From NCBI GenBank assembly GCA_013205645.1, contig JABMMH010000019.1, positions 1-10,051 of the forward strand: a stretch of 10,051 bases of DNA, written 5' to 3'. The position numbers and the translations under genes are program-made. The notes beneath the pieces are model-generated. The model did no database searches. It was given only the letters and a program-made list of their open reading frames with translations, and was not told the origin of the DNA. This document shows, piece after piece, positions 1 to 5,926 of this stretch (position 1 is the first letter of the stretch; every line of letters starts with the position of its first letter). This stretch comes from Polaromonas sp. (GTDB taxonomy: Bacteria > Pseudomonadota > Gammaproteobacteria > Burkholderiales > Burkholderiaceae_C).

Positions 1-910
1 CGACCTGGGTGCCAAGCGCAGCCAGTACGACGACCTCAGCGCCAAGCTGCGCGCCAGCGACGAACGCCGTTTGCAACTTGAACGCGAGCTAGACCCGCTG
101 CGCCAGCGCATCACTGAATTCCAGCTCAAAGAACAGGCGGCTCGTCTGGGCTTTGAGCAATACGCGCAACTGCTGACCGACGCGCAGGCTGATTTGGCTG
201 CAGTCCAGTTGTCGATTGAAACCGGCAACGTCCGGCTGACTGGCCTGCAAGGTGAGATAGACCGCATCAACCGTGAGATTCAATCGCTTGGCGCGGTCAA
301 TTTGGCAGCGCTGGATGAACTCAGCGCAGCCCGTGAACGCAAGGGATTTTTGGACTCGCAAATGGCCGACTTGAACGAGGCCATGACGACGCTGGAAGAC
401 GCCATCAAAAAGATCGACGTTGAAACACGTGAGCTTTTGTCAAGTACGTTTGACGCGGTCAACGACCACTTTGGCAAGATGTTCCCCGAGCTTTTTGGCG
501 GCGGCAATGCGCGCTTGGTCATGACCGGCGAAGAAATTTTGGACGCCGGCGTGCAGGTCATGGCACAACCACCAGGCAAGAAAAATCAAACCATTCACTT
601 GCTTTCCGGCGGTGAAAAAGCCCTGACGGCGATCGCCCTTGTGTTCGCTATTTTTCAACTCAACCCAGCCCCGTTTTGCTTGCTCGACGAGGTCGATGCA
701 CCGCTCGATGACGCCAACACCGAGCGTTATGCCAAGCTGGTCGCCAGCATGAGCAAATCGACCCAGTTCCTGTTCATCAGCCACAACAAGATCGCCATGG
801 AAATGGCTGAGCAATTGATCGGCGTGACCATGCAGGAGCAGGGCGTTTCGCGCATTGTGGCGGTCGACATGGAAGCGGCTTTGGGCTTCACAGAAACACT
901 TTCCGCATGA
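1..910 (+). CDS. smc: Chromosome partition protein Smc, C-terminal part (5' end outside window)
   Basis: Open from the window edge (first full codon at base 2) to TGA at 908-910, giving about 302 residues; the N-terminal ATPase half, hinge and most of the coiled coil lie upstream. Smc is the ATPase of the bacterial condensin complex, which compacts and helps segregate the chromosome with ScpA and ScpB. The first roughly 140 residues are charged, heptad-like helix (returning coiled coil), including the family element LGAVNLAALDEL. The C-terminal ATPase head follows: ABC signature LSGGEKALTAIA from base 602, Walker B and D-loop FCLLDEVDAPLDDAN from base 674, and the switch histidine in FLFISHNK near base 770. 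The last codons overlap zipA by four bases (ATGA), which implies coupled translation. The head is intact and the family assignment is secure. Confidence 0.96.
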   Translation, partial: DLGAKRSQYDDLSAKLRASDERRLQLERELDPLRQRITEFQLKEQAARLGFEQYAQLLTDAQADLAAVQLSIETGNVRLTGLQGEIDRINREIQSLGAVNLAALDELSAARERKGFLDSQMADLNEAMTTLEDAIKKIDVETRELLSSTFDAVNDHFGKMFPELFGGGNARLVMTGEEILDAGVQVMAQPPGKKNQTIHLLSGGEKALTAIALVFAIFQLNPAPFCLLDEVDAPLDDANTERYAKLVASMSKSTQFLFISHNKIAMEMAEQLIGVTMQEQGVSRIVAVDMEAALGFTETLSA

Positions 911-1953
911 GTACACTTCAAATCAGTTTGATCGCCGTCGGTGCGTTGTTGTTGGTCGCCGTGCTGGTACATGGCGCTTGGACTTCGCGTAAAAATCTGC
1001 CCAGGCAAGCCAGCCATGACGCCCATGATGCGGCCGGTCATGCAGATGAATTTACCGGCGGTGGCGAGCCGCATGAACGCCAAGAGCCCGCTTTTGACAA
1101 CAGTCTCGATGAGCTGACAACCCTCACCTTGCCCGAGAAAAAAGTCGGCCTTGACGCCTTGATTGACGTGATTGCGCCTATCAGTGTGGACACACAGGTT
1201 TCTGGCGAGGCGGCGCTGGTGGCCATGCCGGCAACACGCCGTGCGGGCAGCAAACCATTTGCCATTGAAGGCTTGAGCGTTGAAACCGGTGAGTGGGAAA
1301 CGCCCACTGCAGGCCAACGCTACAGTGCTTTTCAGGCTGGCGTGCAGCTGGCCAACCGCACCGGCGCACTGAACCAGATTGAATACTCCGAATTTGTCAT
1401 GAAGGCGCAAGCCTTTGCCGATGCTGTGAGCGGCGAGCCCGAGTTTCCTGAAATGCATGATGAAGTGGCGCGCGCCCGCGAGTTGGATCTATTCGCCAGT
1501 CAGCACGATGCCCAGTTGAGTTTCACGCTGCGTGCTGCGAGCATCGCCTGGAGCCCTGGCTATGTGCAGCAAAATGCCGCGCGGCTCGGTTTTGTCGCCG
1601 GTGCGATTCCTGGTCGCATGGTCTTGCCCGGCGTGCACGCTGCTATCTTGGGTTTGTCGTTTGACAGCCAAGCCGCCATGGCCGACGACCCTGAACAGAC
1701 CGCCCTGCGTGAACTCACGCTGTCGCTGGACGCTCCACAAGTTTCCCGCAGCGAGAAGCCCTTTGCGCGTTTGTGCGAAGTCGCGCTGGCGCTGGCATCC
1801 GGCATGGATGGCGTCATCATGGACGACAACGGCAGCCGCATTCGAGCCGACGCCATGGAGGTCATCCACGCTGACCTCGAGAAGCTCTATGACACGCTGG
1901 ATGCGCGTGAACTGTCTGCTGGCTCGCTGCTGGGCCGACGTCTTTTTTCTTGA
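907..1953 (+). CDS. zipA: Cell division protein ZipA homologue (FtsZ membrane anchor)
   Basis: 348 residues; E. coli ZipA has about 328. ZipA is an inner-membrane division protein that tethers FtsZ filaments and stabilises the Z ring. The N-terminus has one membrane segment (residues 5-22) followed by VHGAWTSRKN, closely resembling the E. coli ZipA sequence just after its membrane helix; no cleavable signal is evident. Residues 30-105 form a hydrophilic linker that is His/Asp/Glu-rich near the membrane rather than Pro/Gln-rich. Residues 115-348 would be the FtsZ-binding domain, with a plausible pattern but strong divergence from the enterobacterial domain. Position supports the call: E. coli zipA is also next to ligA. 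The ATG overlaps the smc stop and has no clear Shine-Dalgarno site, so translation is probably coupled. Some genomes may label this gene simply as an FtsZ-type division protein; it has no FtsZ GTPase motif. Confidence 0.88.
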   Translation: MSTLQISLIAVGALLLVAVLVHGAWTSRKNLPRQASHDAHDAAGHADEFTGGGEPHERQEPAFDNSLDELTTLTLPEKKVGLDALIDVIAPISVDTQVSGEAALVAMPATRRAGSKPFAIEGLSVETGEWETPTAGQRYSAFQAGVQLANRTGALNQIEYSEFVMKAQAFADAVSGEPEFPEMHDEVARARELDLFASQHDAQLSFTLRAASIAWSPGYVQQNAARLGFVAGAIPGRMVLPGVHAAILGLSFDSQAAMADDPEQTALRELTLSLDAPQVSRSEKPFARLCEVALALASGMDGVIMDDNGSRIRADAMEVIHADLEKLYDTLDARELSAGSLLGRRLFS

Positions 1954-4043
1954 ACGCTACCACCTTGATTTCTGACACCTCATTCGCCGAGCGCGTACAA
2001 ACGCTGCGACAGCAACTGCAACACCATGGCCATCGTTACTACGTATTGGACGAGCCCGAAATCCCAGATGCTGAATACGACCGGCTGTTCACTGAACTGC
2101 AAGCCCTCGAATTGGCGCACCCTGAGCTGACCAGCCCTGATTCACCCACTCTGCGCGTCGGCGGTCTCCCCTTGGCGCAATTCACCAGCGTGCGTCACGC
2201 CGTGCCGATGTTGAGCATTCGCACCGAAACCGACACACTGGCGACCGGCGCTGAGAACTTCGATGCTCGCGTGCGCCGCGAGTTGGGCTTGACGCCGACC
2301 GATACGCCGGTGGAGTACGTGGCCGAACTCAAGTTCGATGGTCTGGCCATGAACCTGCGTTATGAAAACGGCGTGTTGGTGCGCGCCGCCACCCGTGGTG
2401 ACGGCGAGGTCGGTGAAGACGTGACGCAAAACATCCGGACGATTCGTCAGATTCCACTGCGCTTGAATGCTGCAGCCGCCATTGATATTCCAGCCATCCT
2501 TGAAGTGCGCGGTGAGGTCTATATGCGGCGCGACGAGTTCGAAGCGCTCAACGAACGCCAGTGCGAAAAAATAGCCCGTGGTGCCAAGGGTGAAAAAACT
2601 TTTGTCAATCCACGCAATGCGGCGGCCGGTGGCGTGCGCCAGTTGGACCCAGCGATTGCCGCGCAAAGGCGGCTGAGCTTTTTCGCCTACGGGCTGGGCG
2701 AGGTCACGCCTGCAACGCAGGGTGGTCCAGCGTTCAAAACGCACTACGACTTGTTGATGACTCTCAAGGCTTGGGGCTTCCCAGTGGCGGAGCAAACCAA
2801 AGTCGTGCGCGGCGCCGCCGAATTGGTGGCGTTTCATCAGCACATGGGTGAGACCCGCGACCAACTACCCTACGACATTGACGGTGTGGTTTACAAAGTC
2901 AACAGCTTGGCTTTGCAACGCCAGCTGGGCTTTGTCACCCGCGAACCACGTTGGGCGGTGGCCCATAAATACCCGGCGCAAGAGCAACTCACCACCGTCC
3001 TCAGCATTGACGTGCAAGTCGGCCGCACGGGCAAGCTGACGCCGGTGGCCAAGCTGGCGCCGGTGTTTGTTGGCGGCGTGACCGTGACCAATGCGACGCT
3101 GCACAACGAAGACGAAGCCCGTCGCAAGGACGTTCGCATTGGCGACACGGTGATCGTCAGGCGTGCGGGTGATGTCATTCCCGAAGTCGTCAGCGTCGTG
3201 CTTGAGAAGCGACAGGGGCAGGCCGAACAGTTCACCATGCCGCGGCAATGCCCCGTGTGTGGATCGGCCGCCGTGCGTGAAGAAGGCGAAGCCGACTACC
3301 GCTGCACGGGCGGCCTGTTCTGTGGCGCGCAGCGCAAAGAGGCCATCTTGCACTACGCGCATCGCCGCGCGGTCGAGGTCGATGGCTTGGGCGACAGGCT
3401 GGTTGAGTTATTGGTTGACGCCAACATTATTCGCACGCTGCCCGACCTGTACCGGCTGGGTTTGACCTCTTTGGCAGGACTCGATCGGATGGCCGACAAG
3501 TCTGCCAACAACTTGCTCGAAGCAATCGAAAAATCCAAGCAAACGACGCTGCCTCGCTTCCTATTTGGACTTGGTATTCGCCACGTCGGCGAGGCCACTG
3601 CCAAGGCGCTGGCGCGCTATTTTGGCCAACTCGATGCGATCATGAACGCCAGTGAAGCCGAGTTGCTGGCGGTCGATGACGTCGGACCGGTGGTGGCGCA
3701 AAGCATTCGTACCTTCTTTGACCAAGCGCATAACCGCGAAGTGGTCGAGCAGTTGCGCGCCTGCGGGGTGACTTGGGAAGAGGGCGAGCCGGCAGAGCGC
3801 GCACCGCAGCCGCTGTCTGGTAAAACCTTTGTCATCACAGGCACGCTGCCAACGCTGGGACGCGACGAAGCCAAAGACAAAGTCGAAGCCGCAGGCGGTA
3901 AAGTCGCTGGCTCGGTCAGCAAAAAAACCGATTACGTGGTGGCCGGCACAGAGGCCGGTAGCAAGCTCACCAAAGCGCTGGAACTCGGCGTCAAGGTGAT
4001 TGATGAAAACCAATTGATGGAGTTGCTCAATGGCGGTGCATGA
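1950..4043 (+). CDS. ligA: NAD-dependent DNA ligase LigA
   Basis: 697 residues; E. coli LigA has 671. It seals nicks with NAD+ as the adenylate donor in replication and repair. Domains in order: Ia region (about 10-75) with the NAD-binding element YYVLDEPEIPDAEYDRL; adenylation domain with catalytic lysine K128 in ELKFDG (base 2331) and ATRGDGEVGEDVTQN; RGEVYM near 187; OB fold with VGRTGKLTPVA (357-367) and ATLHN; four-cysteine zinc finger C434, C437, C452, C458; helix-hairpin-helix region (about 475-590); C-terminal BRCT domain (about 622-697). The start is TTG at 1950, overlapping the zipA stop as TTGA; no nearer ATG exists and no Shine-Dalgarno site is visible, so initiation by coupling is inferred. 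TTG at 1965 is an alternative. The stretch before the lysine (90-120) differs from the E. coli form. Confidence 0.97.
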   Translation: MNATTLISDTSFAERVQTLRQQLQHHGHRYYVLDEPEIPDAEYDRLFTELQALELAHPELTSPDSPTLRVGGLPLAQFTSVRHAVPMLSIRTETDTLATGAENFDARVRRELGLTPTDTPVEYVAELKFDGLAMNLRYENGVLVRAATRGDGEVGEDVTQNIRTIRQIPLRLNAAAAIDIPAILEVRGEVYMRRDEFEALNERQCEKIARGAKGEKTFVNPRNAAAGGVRQLDPAIAAQRRLSFFAYGLGEVTPATQGGPAFKTHYDLLMTLKAWGFPVAEQTKVVRGAAELVAFHQHMGETRDQLPYDIDGVVYKVNSLALQRQLGFVTREPRWAVAHKYPAQEQLTTVLSIDVQVGRTGKLTPVAKLAPVFVGGVTVTNATLHNEDEARRKDVRIGDTVIVRRAGDVIPEVVSVVLEKRQGQAEQFTMPRQCPVCGSAAVREEGEADYRCTGGLFCGAQRKEAILHYAHRRAVEVDGLGDRLVELLVDANIIRTLPDLYRLGLTSLAGLDRMADKSANNLLEAIEKSKQTTLPRFLFGLGIRHVGEATAKALARYFGQLDAIMNASEAELLAVDDVGPVVAQSIRTFFDQAHNREVVEQLRACGVTWEEGEPAERAPQPLSGKTFVITGTLPTLGRDEAKDKVEAAGGKVAGSVSKKTDYVVAGTEAGSKLTKALELGVKVIDENQLMELLNGGA
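4019..4022 (+). promoter_or_regulatory. Ribosome binding site for def, inside the ligA end
   Basis: GGAG stands 7 bases before the ATG at 4030, a near-ideal Shine-Dalgarno spacing. It lies in the last codons of ligA and supports the 4030 start, so def has its own ribosome entry despite overlapping ligA by 14 bases. Confidence 0.7.
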
Positions 4044-4569
4044 AATTCTAAAAATGGGCGATGCGCGTTTGCTGCGCGTCGCACCAGCAGTGACTGCGTT
4101 CGACACGGACGAATTGCATCTGCTGGTGGCCGACATGTTCGACACCATGGCCGCTGTTGATGGCGCTGGCCTTGCCGCACCGCAAATTGGTGTTGATTTG
4201 CAGTTGGTTATCTTTGGCACGGATGAGATCAATCCGCGCTACCCAGACGCACCGCTGATCCCCCGCACGGTCCTGCTGAACCCGGTCATCACGCCTCTGA
4301 GTGATGAAGAGGAAAACGGCTGGGAAGGGTGTTTGTCTGTGCCTGGTTTGCGCGGCGTGGTGCCGCGTTTTTCAAAAATTCGCTACACCGGCTTTGATCT
4401 GTATGGCGATGCCATCGACCGCACTGTAGATGGTTTTCATGCGCGTGTGGTGCAGCATGAATGCGACCATTTGATCGGCAAGCTGTACCCGATGCGCGTC
4501 AAGGATTTCACCCAGTTTGGGTACACCGAGGTGTTGTTTCCCGGGCTAGATGCCGGACAAGACGATTGA
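4030..4569 (+). CDS. def: Peptide deformylase
   Basis: 179 residues, usual length. It removes the formyl group from the N-terminal formylmethionine of new proteins at the ribosome exit, using a metal ion. All three family motifs are complete: motif 1 GAGLAAPQIG (residues 45-54), motif 2 EGCLS (99-103) and motif 3 QHECDH (142-147). The metal ligands are therefore C101, H143 and H147, with E144 as the catalytic acid/base. The ATG at 4030 lies inside the ligA end (14-base overlap) and has a good GGAG site. In many proteobacteria the main def gene sits beside fmt (methionyl-tRNA formyltransferase); no fmt is visible here, so this may be a second deformylase or a relocated gene. That point is inference; the enzymatic call is firm. 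Confidence 0.96.
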   Translation: MAVHEILKMGDARLLRVAPAVTAFDTDELHLLVADMFDTMAAVDGAGLAAPQIGVDLQLVIFGTDEINPRYPDAPLIPRTVLLNPVITPLSDEEENGWEGCLSVPGLRGVVPRFSKIRYTGFDLYGDAIDRTVDGFHARVVQHECDHLIGKLYPMRVKDFTQFGYTEVLFPGLDAGQDD

Positions 4570-4571
4570 GG
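4568..4571 (+). promoter_or_regulatory. Ribosome binding site that decides the CoA-transferase start
   Basis: GAGG overlaps the def stop codon (TGA at 4567-4569) and stands 5 bases before the ATG at 4577. The competing in-frame ATG at 4550 lies within def and has no comparable site, so 4577 is preferred. Confidence 0.6.
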
Positions 4572-4576
4572 CCACC

Positions 4577-5872
4577 ATGTCAGTACAAGACTTATACAAA
4601 AGCAAACGTTGCAGCGCGGCCGATGCACTAGAACATCTTCGCGATGGCGACTTCATCATCGTGCCGACGGGCGTGGGCGAACCGCCCAGCTTGCTGACGG
4701 AACTGTCAGCGCAGCGCCGGCGCTGGTCTGACATCAAAGTCGGCCAGATTTTGGCTGTGCGCAAGTTCGGCTATTTCGATCCCGAAACAACTGAGCATGT
4801 TCGGCATGTCGCTTTTTTCTTTGGGGCAGCTTCGCGCGCTGGCGGCATTGCGGGTTGGACGGACTTCATTCCCAGCTATTTCTCGGAAATGCCCAGCTTG
4901 ATTGAGCGTAGTCAAATGGCCGCAGATGTGGTCATGGCGATGGCTTCGCCGATGGACAGCCATGGCTATTTCTCAATCAGCCTGGGGGCCGACTACACCA
5001 TGGCCGCCATCAAGAAAGCGCGGGTTGTGGTGCTGGAAGTCAACCCGAACGTGCCTTATGCACACGGCAATTGCCACGTGCATATTTCTCAGGTGACGGC
5101 CTTGGTCGAGAGTCAAGAGCCGGTGTTGGAAGTGGGCTTGCCGAAGATCGGTCCAGTGCAAGAAGCCATCGGTAAATATGTCGCTGACATGATCGACGAT
5201 GGTTCAACCTTGCAGATCGGGTACGGCGGCATTCCCGATGCCGTGGTGATGCAGTTGACGTCCAAGCATGACCTCGGCATTCACACTGAAATGATTGGTG
5301 ATGGCATCTTGACGTTGATTGAAAGCGGCGCTGTCACCAACCGAAAAAAGAACTACCTGCCGGGCAAAACCGTTGCCACTTTTGCACTGGGTTCGCAAAA
5401 GCTGTACCGCTACATGGACCGCAACCCGGCCTTGGAAATGCACCCGGTTGACTTCACCAACGACCCTTTTTTGGCCGCGCAAAACGACAATTTGGTCACC
5501 ATCAATGCGACCTTGCAGATTGATCTGCTGGGCCAATGCGGTTCTGAGAGTTTGGCGCACCTGCCGTATTCAGGCACCGGCGGACAGTCGGATTTTGTGC
5601 GGGCTGCCAACCGTTCACGCGGCGGCAAGTCCTTCATCGTCTTGCCGTCGACGGCCAAAGACGACAGCATCAGCCGCATTGTGCCGTTGCTGTCGCCGGG
5701 AACCCACGTCAGCACCAGCAAGAACGATATCAACTATGTGGTGTCAGAGTTTGGGGTTGCGCAGTTGCGCGGGAAATCCGCCAAGCAGCGCGCTGCTGAA
5801 TTGATTGCTATTGCGCACCCAGACTTTAGAGCTGAGTTGACGCAAGCTGCCAAGCGCATTCATTTGATGTGA
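4577..5872 (+). CDS. Acetyl-CoA hydrolase/transferase family protein, 4-hydroxybutyrate CoA-transferase type
   Basis: 431 residues from the ATG at 4577; an in-frame ATG at 4550 would add nine. The family moves CoA between carboxylic acids through a glutamyl-CoA thioester on the enzyme; some members instead hydrolyse acyl-CoA. The protein has the two-lobed layout of the family: an N-terminal half with VPTGVGEPPSLL (about 27-38), ASPMDSHGYFS and EVNPNVPYAHG, and a C-terminal half with GYGGIPDAVV, LGIHTEMIGDG and GTGGQSDF (333-340). The glutamate of HTEM falls at residue 238 with this start, which by recall is also the number of the catalytic glutamate in Clostridium aminobutyricum AbfT. No signal or membrane segment is seen, so it is probably cytoplasmic. 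It follows def after about 7 bases and seems to close the operon. Substrate cannot be read from sequence; acetate, butyrate, 4-hydroxybutyrate or propionate are possible. Confidence 0.9.
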   Translation: MSVQDLYKSKRCSAADALEHLRDGDFIIVPTGVGEPPSLLTELSAQRRRWSDIKVGQILAVRKFGYFDPETTEHVRHVAFFFGAASRAGGIAGWTDFIPSYFSEMPSLIERSQMAADVVMAMASPMDSHGYFSISLGADYTMAAIKKARVVVLEVNPNVPYAHGNCHVHISQVTALVESQEPVLEVGLPKIGPVQEAIGKYVADMIDDGSTLQIGYGGIPDAVVMQLTSKHDLGIHTEMIGDGILTLIESGAVTNRKKNYLPGKTVATFALGSQKLYRYMDRNPALEMHPVDFTNDPFLAAQNDNLVTINATLQIDLLGQCGSESLAHLPYSGTGGQSDFVRAANRSRGGKSFIVLPSTAKDDSISRIVPLLSPGTHVSTSKNDINYVVSEFGVAQLRGKSAKQRAAELIAIAHPDFRAELTQAAKRIHLM

Positions 5873-5897
5873 CAGACTGAAACCGCAGCCGGGCAGC

Positions 5898-5926
5898 TTG
5901 CTTCAGGTTTTCAAAACCTCAAGCAA
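5898..5926. repeat. Imperfect inverted repeat between convergent genes, possible bidirectional terminator
   Basis: Two 14-base arms (5898-5911 and 5913-5926) are reverse complements at 13 of 14 positions around a single centre base. As RNA this gives two 6-bp stems separated by one C-C mismatch, with a three-base loop. It starts 25 bases after the CoA-transferase stop and covers the glnD stop codon, where the mismatch falls. A terminator role fits the convergent position, but no clear T-run follows on either strand, so it is not a textbook intrinsic terminator. Confidence 0.4.

Noticed and set aside
1943..1948. T6 run at the zipA end as an intrinsic terminator
   Set aside because: The bases before it form only a very short stem, and ligA starts within a few bases, so termination here would separate an overlapping gene pair.
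2142..2864. Long minus-strand open frame (240 residues) opposite ligA
   Set aside because: It is a codon-bias shadow of a high-GC gene with no recognisable domain, and ligA is intact on the other strand. The same applies to minus-strand frames at 727-1458 and 3561-4232.
3921..3927. A7 run in ligA as a programmed frameshift site
   Set aside because: The reading frame (AGC AAA AAA ACC) does not match the slippery heptamer layout, and the BRCT domain continues normally after it.
4550..4576. Upstream ATG for the CoA-transferase
   Set aside because: It lies within the def coding region with no ribosome site; the ATG at 4577 has GAGG at good spacing and gives family-like numbering of the catalytic glutamate.
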